Position numbers and translations under genes: made by a program. A stretch of 64,000 nucleotides of DNA from Branchiostoma floridae. Its lineage: Eukaryota > Chordata > Leptocardii > Amphioxiformes > Branchiostomatidae. The notes beneath the pieces were generated by a model. The model was given only the letters and a program-made list of their open reading frames with translations. It was not told where the DNA came from and made no database searches. The stretch is taken from contig NC_049987.1 in the NCBI RefSeq assembly GCF_000003815.2, positions 11,185,303 through 11,249,302 of the forward strand, given 5' to 3'. Of this stretch, positions 12,101 to 26,000 are shown one piece after another; the stretch's first letter is position 1; every line of letters starts with the position of its first letter.

Positions 12101-15100
12101 TTGGCATCGTTTTCCCACCTGCTGTATTTCCTTGTCGAACTCGTCTTGCTGCTGCTGGAGGACCTGTTGCTTGAGGAAGTCTGGGAAGGGCGCGGGTGCA
12201 GCGGAGGGCATACCAGAGGCCTGAGATGTCTGTGCCTGGGCTAACTGTTTCTGCAGCTGCTGGAGGAGATCTGCATTGGGCAGACTGGCCAGGATGCTCT
12301 GAACACTGTAGAGGAGGAGAGGGGGGTGGGGGGGTGGTCATAACATATTAGCAACATATGTACTGTACAGCAATCAGTGAGAAGCTTAGATAGTGGTCTT
12401 ACCTAAGGACATTCAAAACAAGGAAATCAGAGATGGCAGCCTTCGTCCCCAACAACAACTACTTTGTGACCCTTCCACTTCCACTTCAAGATGCAAAATC
12501 AACAGCACTGTGGATGTAAATGGCAAAATTGTCTTGTGCATACTGAAAACTGGGCAAACGATCCAAAGACAAAACTTTACTCCATTGTGGTAAAGTGTAG
12601 ATTTTGATCCAACAAAGACATGATAAACAGTTTATTGAGTTAAAATGTGATGACTGACCTGTGCTGATGCTGGGGAGGGGTGGGCTGAGGAGGCTCTTGA
12701 GGAGTTTGGTACTTCCCTGCATCCCTGCTGTCCTCCTCATCCTCATCTCCATAATCAAAGTCATCTAGAAGAGCCTGAAAGAAGAGTTTAGGGGTTTAAG
12801 TTCTGCGGTCCCTCAATATTCATTCAAAACATGGTACACTACATTTGTTGAGACCCATAATGGATATGATCAAGTTCTAGTCTGTGTGTAAGTGTGTGAA
12901 GATTTGTGACACCACAGCGATGAGTAACACAGTGGTGGCAAAGCATCTCCAGGATGTTTCTTTGGCACACAGTTGGAAGTGCTGAGCTCATATAAAAAGG
13001 AACTCAGACCTTGGTAGATGTGCAAAAAAAAAGAAATAAACGCCTCAGCAACAGTAATACAATTTCTATCAGATGTACTACACAACAGTACTTATAGTAT
13101 CTTTTATGAGTTTATGTCTGTGAACATTTACCTTGTTAAAGCCTTTAGGTTTGGGTGGTGTTGCTGTACTGGGGGCTCCACCAGGGCCAGCCATCATGCC
13201 AGTAGTGTGTGCCTGTAGTGGAAACAACAATCAGTTAGGTAATAGTACATCAGACTATCTGAAGTCAAGATGATGGCTTTTACAATAGTCTCAAAAACTT
13301 ACATATAACATTGCCAGACTCTTCAGGGGGGGGATTTGAACGTTTTCTATACATCTTGAGACAAATGTCAGCAGAGTGAATACTTTAGAGCACTGTTGAT
13401 TAACAGTTCCTGGATTTCACAAATTGTGAGCTTTACAGTTCTTTCTAATATGTGTTTCATGACATTTCAGATGGATTTCAGATGGATTTCAGATGAGCTC
13501 AGAAACTTTTGAAGTATATAATCAATCATTCATATTATATACAAAGGGAAAAATTGTAATTAACTATGTATGAGATGAACTATTGTATGCTTGTGTTTGT
13601 TGCTATGCCATTCACCCCACCACAGCAGGTAGCATCATTACCTGCTCTTCAAGCCTAACAAAATTATTTCTTCTATAATAGTTACATTATAACTAGCCAT
13701 TTAAAACTAGTCATTCAGGAATATCTTGGCGTGTTTTAGATTCCTCCATGTCTCTCAATATAACCAATTGTAATTGTATTTGAGTTTCAAGGATGTCGCA
13801 TCTTAAAAACTTTTTCACAGATAAAACTGGACAGAAGAATGAGCAAACATAGGATAAGATTGAAAGAAACGACACAAAATGACTTGTACATGTTGGTGGA
13901 AGTATTTCATCCTGTTTTGTTTATAAAAGTGGACCAAGTTAATTGTGTAATATAACTCGCTGCTGCCACACCGCATGCCTGTTCTGACGAAGGGTGGTTA
14001 TAACGGCTACACAGATACAGAATATGGCTTCAGTTTCCTACTGTTCCCTACACGTGACAAAAGTTGGACGGAGGAAGAGTAAAACAAAGGAAGTTCACGT
14101 GACCTGCTGCAGGGTTTTCTGCAGACTCTGCTGCAGTTGGAGCAGCTGCTGCAGCTGTTCTGTAGAGGGAACAGCCTGCTGATGGAGGAAAAAAAACAAA
14201 AGGCAAAATAAAACCACGGAATCCAGGGGAAAATAGTGCTCATAACGTGTGCTTAAAAGGCCAACTATCGAGAAGGAGTTTTTCACTCTAGTCAGTGTAC
14301 ACAAAAAAATTCATCCCTTTTCCTGTTTAGAGTTGACTGCGTTTCCTTAAGGTTCCATCAAACAATGGATATATAAGTTCTGGTCACTACTCTACACCAC
14401 CACCAGTTAGTTACAAATTAAACAAGACACCACTTGAGTTATCGGAATTTATGTTCCAAAAAAATTATCATAATCTAAATAATAGCTAAGTCTCACTCTA
14501 CTTCTAACATTAACGGCTGCCATGTCAAAGAAATACAAATGAGAGATCTCTCATTTGTATTTGTTTGACATGAGCTTTGTTTAGAACAGGTTTTCAAGAC
14601 TATGTATAACATCTGAATGGGGTCTAATGTTATGGGGTTTAGTATTAGCAGTGTTTATGCAGTAAGGATATATTCTATCACCTTTCCCGAACTATGTTCC
14701 ATGTATCCTAACATTTCCTGGCAGGAAATACTTCAACAATCGAAAATATTACCTGCCTTTCTTAGCTTTTTAATCATAATTCAAAATTTGCTATACCACA
14801 GAATTTGTCTGGCAGAAATTTCAAATCAAGTTATCTATCCATCTTCACTTCTCCATACCTGTACAGGTGGGGCCCCACCCAGCAACAGTTGCTGTACAGC
14901 CTTGAGAGGGTCAGCAGGTTCAGGAACAGCAGCTGTCTCTCCTATTGGTGCCATGGATGTGGAGGAGGAGGAAGGCTGGGGTGTTGTGGCTGTTGGACAA
15001 AATAAGATGAAATCAATTACCTTCAAGTAAGATCTTTTAACTTCTTAGATACATTGATCATGTTAGTACAAAACATCAATTATTGTAACATTGGAAAACA

Positions 15101-18100
15101 TAGGTTGCATGATACTGATTGTGTCATGTAGTAGCATATCCTTTGACCACAATTTTGTGAGGATGAGAGCTGTCTATATGACTTAACCATTTGCAGACTG
15201 GATGCAGAACAAGTGCCTTTTAGGAAACACTTCTAGTGTACATGGAAGCAGCAGCAAATAAAGCACACACAAAGGAGCATGTTCCATTCCATTTGTGCTC
15301 ACCTTGGGTGTGTTTCCCCTGTTCTGGTTCTGCTAAGTGTCAAATGAGAGAAGACATATCATCTCAGTGTCTACTATATACAGGCTAGACTGTAGTTCAG
15401 CAATACAGGGGTTTTATATACCTCTTTGTTTTGGACTACCTGATCCTGAACTGAGTGTTTTTGTGTTGATTGAAAAAACAGGGCTACAAAAAAAAGTACA
15501 TTTTTATCTTTTATTTTTTTAAGCAAGAAGATACTACATACATCATAATTTGAGAGAACTTAAGAGGATTCGCTCACCTGGCTGCATCTGTTTGGCCCTT
15601 TCTGGGTCAGCCATGTCCAACAGGGGCTGGATCACTTCCACCTTGAACACATGGTTCTTCTGCCACAGATTCAGCACACGCACAACCCGAGCCTACGGTA
15701 AACAATAAACAACTAGAGTTCCACGAACACATACCTTTGCCAAATAATTTGTTATGTAGAATGATGTCTGTAGACAAATGCGTTACTCATTTCATTTTCT
15801 TTATAATTAAATGCTTGGAGTTGGTTTATAAAATTTCGGCATTTATTATGCAAATTAGATACCAATTTACAATTAATTGATATCAAATTGTATCAAGCAT
15901 TACTTAAGCTATCAGCATACCAAAAATCATGATGATCCTTTGATCCATTCTTGACTTATTCTCTTTCAAAGTCTTTAAATACACCTCTTACTCTCTTCCC
16001 TCTTTCTCAGTTACATATGTGACAACTTTGATGAAAGTACTATAATGGAATGCAGTGGATTTATGAACTTTTCCTAATCAATTATGCAAATTAGCTGTTA
16101 ACTTGCATAATAAGTATCACATTATATAAGTCTTCATTTAGGCTATCTACATGCCGAAAATCATGACGATCCGTCAACACGTTAATATTTTCTCATTAAT
16201 TATGCAAATGAGATCATCATTTGCATGATAAATATGTATTGACATTTCTCTCTTTCTCAGCTACATATGTGACAAGTTTTAAAGCCCTATCATGGAATGT
16301 AGTGAATTTATAAAATATCCTCATTAATTATGCAAATTAGCTGTTGATTTGCATAATTGTTATCTGATTATGTAGGTCTTCACTTACGCTACCTACATAC
16401 AAAAAAACATGATGATCCGTCAACATGTTCATATTTTCTCATTAATTATGCAAATGAGGTCACCATTTGCATAATTGATATCTGTCGACATTTCTCTCCT
16501 TCCCAGCTACATATGTGACAAGTTTGAAAGTCCTATCATGGAATGAAGTGGATTTATAATTTTTCCTCATTAATTATGCAAATTAGCTGCTGATTTGCAT
16601 AATTAGTATACCATTATGTAAGTCATCACTCATTCTATCTACATACCAAAAATCATGACGATCCGTCAACACGTTGTAGAGTTATTCTCATCCAAAGTTT
16701 GAAAGGAAACCGGCGCCTGCAGTTCCAAAAAAGCTGCTAGGGGGCCCAAACTCACAGCATTTACTCTCTGCCTCGAGGGCTATCTACCACTCAAAAATCA
16801 TGATCACAGCATGTCCAGAACACGAGATATCAAAAATTGAGGTTCTGCTGCAGTACCTTAGCAAGCCGCTAGGGGGTCCATTATCGAACTTGACCTTCGT
16901 TTTCCCGACCCCTACCCACCTACCAAATATTATCGGGATCCATCCAAGACTTCTTGAGTTATGCTGTTAACAGACACACAGACACACACACAGACTCACA
17001 AGCCCAAAACATAACCTTAGCCATTCTGGCAAAGGTAACAACAACACTTAACGCCACTGAAACAACATGCCTCAGACTAATTTCAAGTGCATAATTTATT
17101 AATTGCATAGGTAAAAATTGATTAATAATTCAGCAATACCTTTTTCTTAACCGTTACCATTTCCCTACCTACCCTACCCTACAAAAACCTGCCGACCCTA
17201 GATTTTTTGTAGTCACATAGCTCTAGGTAGGATTTTTATTCAGCCTGCTTTCTATTGAAGTAAAAAAATTGCTTGTCCTATCTAATGAAGGATAGCTACC
17301 ATGTACAACATGCAAGTTTTACATTGAAAGACACTTGACACACATGCATTTCAGTTTACTTTGTTCAACTGTATTGTAATATGTCACACTAGAGTTTTGG
17401 CCATCAAAAAATTACATGAAAAAAATATAATCCCTACCAACCAACCCTAATTTTTTCAGGACTGAAACAGGAAACACAACATTTTTTCCCAGGCCCTATT
17501 AATTAACACTAAAAGTCAAACAAATTGACTAAGTGAGACCCATTCAGACGCAACACTAAGTAAGAAACAGGCGGCACTGACCCTATCCTCTGGGGGACAT
17601 TTGAAAAGGTGCTGGAACGTCAAGGTGACATTCTTTGCGAAGCGAGGTGCAAAAACATCCTTGTCTGCTCCAAACTGGTGGCGCGACTGGCGTACGATGG
17701 AGTCGATAACGTACAGACCAGGTACCTTGTACTCTGGGCGACACTGTAGGTTAAAAAAAACAATACTAAATTAAGAAAAGACGATCTTAAAACAAATTGA
17801 AATTTTGTGGATTTGTGAAATAAGACATAATGACAATTGTATGAAAGAGAACCTACCTTCTGAATGAACTTCTCTACACTTTGCACCACATGCTTGTAAA
17901 ACTGTGGGTAGAAAACAGTAACATTTAGAACTGAGTTTTTTAACAAAGCAAACAAGGCCTTGCTAGAAGCATTACGGTTTTGACCTTAGATGTTAAATGT
18001 TTAAAAATGTGTTTAAGAAAGTGATTAAAAAGGGTCACGTAATCAGTCAGAGTACAGATGTAAAAGATAAAATTATTTGAGTTACTGGCAAAAGATGTTC

Positions 18101-19973
18101 AATAAATCCAATTCAACTCACACTTCACAGGTTGCTATTGTCACAACATTTAAGTATCAATAAATCAATCAATAAACCATTACTACAAAACATTTGTAAT
18201 TGTATGCAAACAAATGGAGATATGATATGACTGATAAGCATCCTTTAAAGCTTAATGTTATCATTTCCATACCTTGATGGCTTTGATAGCTGCCTTGGTG
18301 ACAGCTGTCATCTTAGCCCGGGAGATAGGTGGCTTGCACTCATAAATAGAGGACAGCTGCAGTAACAAAGACAAAAGTAGGTGAACAAAAAAATACACAA
18401 TAGAGGCACACATAAGTAAGTACAAGTACCATGAAAGAGGTAGCCATACTGCAACTTCAACATCCTTGTTTGAATATAGAAATACTTTCAAATGCAAAAT
18501 ACATACATACTTACATACAGAGCCAAATACGATTACCTTTTTTTCAGCTTTCCACTATTAAATTTATAACTGATATTTGACGGACCTTGTCCTTGGCAGC
18601 ATTACTGCCTTATTTGAAATATAGCAGGGCTCGAAATACTGGGTGCATGTGCACCCAGGTGCACCCAAAATTAGAGCTGTGCACCCAATTATTTTCTGTG
18701 GGTGCACAGGGTGCACCCAAATATTTTCTTACACATATGTATGTAAACTAAAGATATTAAAGTATACTAGTACACATCATATTCTTGACACCTAAGTGTT
18801 AGAAAGATTATAAAAATGTATTTCATGGTACTTGTTTAAGAATTTGATAGCTTGTAACTAAGTTTAATTATTAGGTTATTACTTAAATTTAAGTGGTGCA
18901 CCCAAAAATTATTTGGTGCACCCAATTTTTTAAGCTGGGTGCACCAGTGCACCTAATCCCAAAAATGAATTTCAAGCCCTGTATAGGTATGTCAACCAAC
19001 AATAACAAGAGAGGTTACCACCATGTCTGGAATGCTTATGTTGTTCTGAAAAACTCTCAATTCCTACAATATCAAGACAGGGATGCTACAGATCTTCATC
19101 ATTGATCATATATTCTCTAGTTTACTCTGAGTCTGATATCATCACATAAGACCTGGCAGTCACTCTTAAGACCATAGGTTACATAAAAAGGACTCCACAA
19201 TGCTCTCCTTCTTAAGACAGAAACATCATACTGAAGACAATTTCTAACAAGAGTTTGGAGACTTACATACCTCCATGAAATATTCTGATTATGCAAACGA
19301 CTTTCACATTTGCATAATTTATGCTTCTTATGTACACCTTTCACTAACTTACACAGGTCAGTGTTGACAGCCCAATCATTTAATACACGTACTAAGAAGA
19401 ATTAGAACACTCATTAATTATGCAAATTAGGGACTTATTTGCATAATTAGTATCTGCTTAACTTCCGCCTGCCACAAACTACATATTCAACATGTATTTG
19501 AGTCCTATATCGGAAAACACTGTAAATATAGATTTTCCTTGTTAAGAATGCAAATTACGTCCAAATTTGCATGATTTGCACTTCATTATGTACATCTCTG
19601 CCACAAGTACCTGCATACCAAATATCATGGAAATCCATCATTCCTATGTTCCATTATGCTCCTTGGAATATTTTGACAAAAATGCTCCTGCAGTTCCAGA
19701 GCAAGCTGCTAGGGGACCCAAACATACACCACTTCTTCCTTACATCAAAAGCTATCTGCCACCAAGAAATCAAGACCATAGCATGTCCAGGTAAAAAGAT
19801 ACAAAAAATTGAAGTTCTGCTGCAGTACCAAGGTCATGCACCAGGGGGCCCAAAATTTACCTTGACCTTCGCCTTCCCAACCCCTACCCACATACCAATT
19901 ATCATTGTAGTCCATCAAGAGGTTCTCAAGTTATGATGTCCACAAATATCCGGAAACACAAACACACACACAG

Positions 19974-20013
<40 letters not shown>

Positions 20014-23000
20014 ACTCAAAACTATACCTCCATTTTTCATGGAGGTATTCATGGAAGTAATCAAGTAGGGAGTGAGGACTAAGTAACAGCATCTTGTGCT
20101 AAACAGGTTCTTTGACAACTGGTAGCAAAACGTTCTTGTGGATTGGGTTGTTGACTAAAATTTAGTTAGGATCAGGGTTTGAAATTCATGGTTGCCAAGT
20201 TGTGCCACTCAATCATACACGTACTTTGTACAACTTATTTTTTAACTCATGTTGCACAGCACGCTACCAAGTGTTCAACATCTAGGGGATACTTTTTTGC
20301 CCTGTATATATTTTCTTGCATAATGGACAATCTTTTAGCTCGTGCTACATAAACTAATATAAAACTGTCTGAGGTTGCCAATGGTTATATACAGTATTTC
20401 AAACCTAGTCTAAAAACGTTCTGGGTTCAAATCCCTAAAGGTCTTCATTCATTCATATAATCACCACAAAGAATCAAAATTTAAAGGTTTGAAAGATTAT
20501 CTGCTTTAAAAGATTGTTTTTAGCAAGTCGTTACTATGACATCACTGGCACAGGAATCAAGAACTGGAAGTATGATTTTTAAGATTTAATAATATCAGCA
20601 GAAAACGGGGACCACGTGGCGCAATCGGAAGCACGTTTGACTCAGGTCCTGAAGGTCCTGAGTTCAAACCCCGCCGTGTTACCAATCTTGTACCCTCGGG
20701 AAAGGCACTTTACACGACTTTCCTATATAGGCTACAAAAGTCTTCAGCAAATTGAAGTTGGTAGCTTCAAAAACGAAAGAAACGGGGAAGTTTCAATAAT
20801 GCCATTATGGGGAGGGGAATGTACTTGATTACAATAATATTGTCTTTCTAGATAACTGATTAAATTTTCACAAGACACAACAGCAACTGGACTTAGGCTA
20901 GACATTCAACTTCAAGTGAAGCTGCTTGATTAACACATAAAACAACATTGGACAGAGCCTTGACAGTGACAGAGATGCAGATATCGCAATCTTGACCCTT
21001 TTAATGCAGATGTCGGTTCATTGCCCAATCTAAAATCCAGGTCCAAAGTTGCAAAAGGTAATCAAAAGGAAGTCTTGATTTAGTATTTGCTACAAAATAA
21101 GCCACCACTCTGACTCTCCGCTCACTTTTCTGGTTACAGAAATCTCCTCCAGTTAGTACCTTTCTCAGGGTTTATTCTAAAGAGGGAAACAGGTGCTGCA
21201 CCCCTATCCCCTTACTCATGAGAGCCAATACTCTGACAAGCATAATATTCTGATTGACCAAAGATAATACATGTACTAGGTCAGCTCTGCTGTCATGCTG
21301 GACAGACTTTGTGGAAATTTTCGGTGTCATCTTCCTACAGAGGATGAACTGAGGTCAGATATGACAAAACTTTAACTGTCACCTGCCTATAACAGTAATA
21401 CTGCCTCTCTGAAAGCTAACATAAAATTCCATACCATGGATCATACCATCACTCTGGTCCCTAACAATGCTTGCTTTGAAATTTTTCCAGAAAAACCCAT
21501 TTATGTCATAGCTGGTCCATGATAACGTTCGATAAAGGTGTTCCGGACAGGGTGACAAAACGCCATATCACACAGGCTTCAAATTTTCAGGGTTCAATCA
21601 AATAATTCGAACATACTCTGCACACGCAGAGTTCGGCACAGTCGAAATTTGAATACCTGATTTGGACGTTGGATCATTGCTGTTCAACAGTTGTAACAAT
21701 TTTTGTTTGAGGGCACCAAATTTTCTCAACTTCTGGCGCATTTCGCATCGAAACATGTGTTTTCTCTGGTGGGTATGACATAAATAAAATAAAGGTGTAT
21801 TTCACAAAACCCATCCCGCGGGTCAGATCACCCTCTGGCCTTTTGGCGATCCCACTCGAGGTCAGGCTGGTGCCCGGGGGATATAAAATACACCATGTTG
21901 TATCCTATATATATAATTTAACCTCCAACATACTAATGCCCTTGAATTTGAAACCATGACATCATCTTCATATCTGGGACAGCTGCCAAAATGCAAATTT
22001 GCCATCAGAAGGGGTGTCTGTGCCTGAGCATACAAACCTTTCGACAGTGGTTGTAACAGGCCTAAAAATGGAGCAAAAACAACCGTACATGTCAAGATTT
22101 TACCACGGCCACACAAATATAGGCTTACACCTGAAATTTTTTTTTAAATTGCAAAAAAAAATTTATGGCACTGGAAATCTGTGCTTTTGTAAAGTCTGCC
22201 TCAGGAATTGAATTATCTCCAACAGTGTATCAGCACAAGCCTTCACTCACATTCCCGTATCCTGATGAAGACATACAGTGGAAAAGTTTGGCCCCCTTAC
22301 ACAGTTTTGGCATGTACATGTATCTGCTAATATAAAGGCAGCTTTACACACACTGCCAGGAAGCATCACATGACTAAGACTCATTTCTATAGTGCATTCC
22401 ATTAAATTTGTCAAACTGTCAGGACCACGCTGATAACTTTGCTTGTCTGATTTGACTGCTCCTGACTGGAAGAAATGATTTCTTCTCTGCCCTACCCCAG
22501 AGTTGGACAAGTCCACTAGCCCGACTGTCAGGGCAAGTGAAAGTACTCATCAGGCAAGCTCATATCCTACCCTATTTGCCCAATCGGGCAAGTTAGATTT
22601 TTCCATGAGTGATATTTTGATATACTTGTATCTTTTCACAGTTATGACATCAAACATTGGTCCACACAGACAAACAGAGGCAACGTCAAAAGAATTCCAT
22701 TACTAGAAGAGACAATGCACAGAGAAAATTCATTTAAATTTCGGGCAAATGATAATTTTGTTCTGGCAAGTAAACTCTTTATGCACCTGCCCGATAGGAC
22801 AAATGAATTTTACAAAAAATTGTCCAACCCTAGTATCCTTATGCCTCGTCAAGGGTGCATCATAGTGTTTGTGTCACTGCCACTCCAGTGCTGAATGCTA
22901 ACTAGCCTAAACCCTAACCTCTCAATATCAAGAGCCCCCACAGCATGACACACACACTGAATATTGGGGACTCTTGTTGGGAAACCTTACGGCTACTTTT

Positions 23001-26000
23001 GTAATTTGGAGCTGCTGCAGGAAATTTTCTTGACAAGGCTTTGTACAACCCACAACATCCTCTTCACAAAGCAGAAAAAGCTGTCATACTCGTAATATTG
23101 CCAGTCCAAATATCTTGAAAGTTTCATGTGTGATGAGTGGGCATTAGCCAATATCCAATGGAGACAAGCAATTGACTGAATGGTCATTACATAACGACTG
23201 CAAGCATGCATCACAAGTCGGCATTCTATTACCATTTGCCAGTGATATTCTGAAATAGATTCAGGTCATATATCATATTGGCATGCAAAAAGACTAATTG
23301 AAACATGATGTATTATTAAAACCAGTTCTCCACGTTTGTGACTATGCTCAAAAATGTTGAAATAGAGAGTTGCTGTCTAGTAATGAAAAACATATAGTCA
23401 AGGCAAGAAAATCAGCTTCAAGCCTATGGGACAAGAAATGAAGCACTGGCAAGACATCAAAAAGCAATCTGGACTGTTGCATAATCCATTGTGCATCATC
23501 AAATTAGTAAATCCATCGGCAAGACTATCAGACCATTACTCCAGTCTAAAAATAACCCCTTGCTACTGCCACAAACATTACACCATTCTAAAAACAAGCA
23601 TGGTGTTTAAAAAACACAGGCGACGAAAGGTTACAATAAAATGATTGTTTGTTTGTTTGTCTGTTTGATTTATTGGGATCTCTATTAGTGATATTGTACC
23701 ACTATTCTTCCATATACAATAAAATCCGAAACGAGCAAAATGCCTGCTTAAGTTAGGGGGTAAAATTACCCTACCCCACCAACATACAAAAGGGCAAATA
23801 TACTAAAATGTGCTAAAAATAACCTTGGATGTTCTGTATACCAAACATTTCATGAAAAAGGATTGTTTGAATCATTGACACCTGCGGCCAAACTAACCGT
23901 CGATAATGCAGAAACAACGGAAATATGATATACCAAAATCGATATTCCAAACTTTCTGTGCCGAGTCTATATTCAAATCTTTCTCTTGAAAGATAGATAG
24001 ATAGACAGATGGTTTATTGCACAACAATTGCATCAGTGACAATGTAACTTGCAATGTATAGATAACAGACGTTACAGTGTAATACTACACATAGACGTTA
24101 TATTACAACAATTCCAGTTACTACTATATCAAGTGGAATCTACGGTAGTTAATACAAAATGTAATACTAGAGTTCGACGGCCTCATACCTTCATGAAATA
24201 TTTAGAGCTTTTGTTAATTTCATGCAAATGACTTAATCTTTAACATGATTTATGCATAGTGTTGTTCATCATTGACTAACGTACAGTACACATGTCAAAA
24301 GTATAAAATTTCCATCATTGATCATTAAGCGGTTTTGTATTTTTGCATACTTTAGATTATGCAAATCCGTTCCTCATTTGCATATTTGCTGTCTGCTGAT
24401 TTTCCGCCTATCATAATTTACATGTGTTACATTTATTGAAGTCCAGTAAACAATGGAATTATATAATTTCCTCATTAATTATGCAAATTAAGTCATTATA
24501 TGCATAACATGTATATCATTATAAGCATATTTGCCTAAGCTACTTGCATGCCTAAAATGATGCCAATCCGTCGATCCTTTCTGCAGTTATCCTCTTTGCA
24601 ATGTCTTGACAAAAACGCCCCTGCAGTTCCCAAATTCAATGTTAGTGGGCTGAAACTTGCTCCACTTTGTCATGACACTGCAAACTATCTACCACCCTAA
24701 TTTCAAGACCATATCATGTCTGGTACAGGACATACATAGAAAAAACTGCTATGAGAATATTCTCATTAATTATACAAATGTATTCCTTTGTTGCACAATT
24801 AGAATTTCATTTTGCAGAACATTGTCTAAGGTACCTACCTGGGACATCTGTGAAAACGTTTCACTCGCACCACCGCCTGTATAACTGGATCCTAAGCTCA
24901 GGCGACAGTGTTTAAAACATGTACCCGTCACGTTCATGTTGACGTAAATATTTCATTAATAATTCTAAATATTACACTAGATGACAATGAAATAGGCTAT
25001 GCAGCAAAGAAGTGCAATAGCAGCATGGTCAAATGAGCTAATCGAGAGTGAGAATATCACTTCCGGTCAACGCAGACAGAAGGTGGCACTGATTTAAGCC
25101 GGTACTGCCACGGCTGGGTGTGAGCAAGTTCATCTGAGAAACTGTGACGCATGTCTGTTACGGATAGTATTGTCGTTCAAATTAAATGTTAGGAATAAAA
25201 AGTTGTCCCTTCTTTTACACGTTTTGATAGTACTTAGGCGTGATGTGTGTTTTGGTTTTGATTCAATTTTACTTTGTTAAGCACCCCTTTTTCTTCGATG
25301 TTATTAATTTTTTTGCCCTAGCATGAAAGTTCATCTGTATTGGTAGAATACATTATAGAAAAAAATGCTAACACTGACTTTACTTCCATCACTGAATTAA
25401 ACTACTAGTATAAGGGACTTACCACTCTAAATTTTCGGTCAATCTCCTTCGTCTTTTTTCACAGAATAACCCTTTCTATCTCCAGCAGTGACGTCAGGAA
25501 GACACCACTTTTGCAGGAGGGGGTCATAAGTATCAGAAAGTCAGTGTCGACTTTTGTTTCTTTTATTGTATGCACCGAAAAACTGTCAATGGCGCAATCC
25601 AAAGCCGTCATTCAAAACATTGGGCTTCCCTATGAACCGTAAAGTTTTAACAGGATTCTGTTTGCTTCCTGGTAGGTAGTTTTTTGCACGGGTTTGAATT
25701 AAGGCCGATGGTCTGACATGCCTACAACGAGTATACTATGTTTAGCAGAAATGCAGTAATTGTGCGAAGAGGAAAGAGTTTTCAAGAAGGGCTATGTCGT
25801 CTGCAAAGTCAGCAAAAACTTCGACGGGTTAGTGACAGCTACGAGGACGGCGTAGGTAAAAAATTCAGTGTCTGAGATATAACACCTGAATAAAAACAGG
25901 GCTAGAGGGTCCCCTTGGGGAACGTCACTGCCAATGCTAAACACATCAATCACTCCATCTGGAGTTGGACAGCTATAGATTTGTGGGAGACAGCCCCGCC

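Noticed and set aside
20608-20690. Functional tRNA gene
   Set aside because: Boxes A and B are present but the acceptor stem does not pair well and a SINE-like tail follows.
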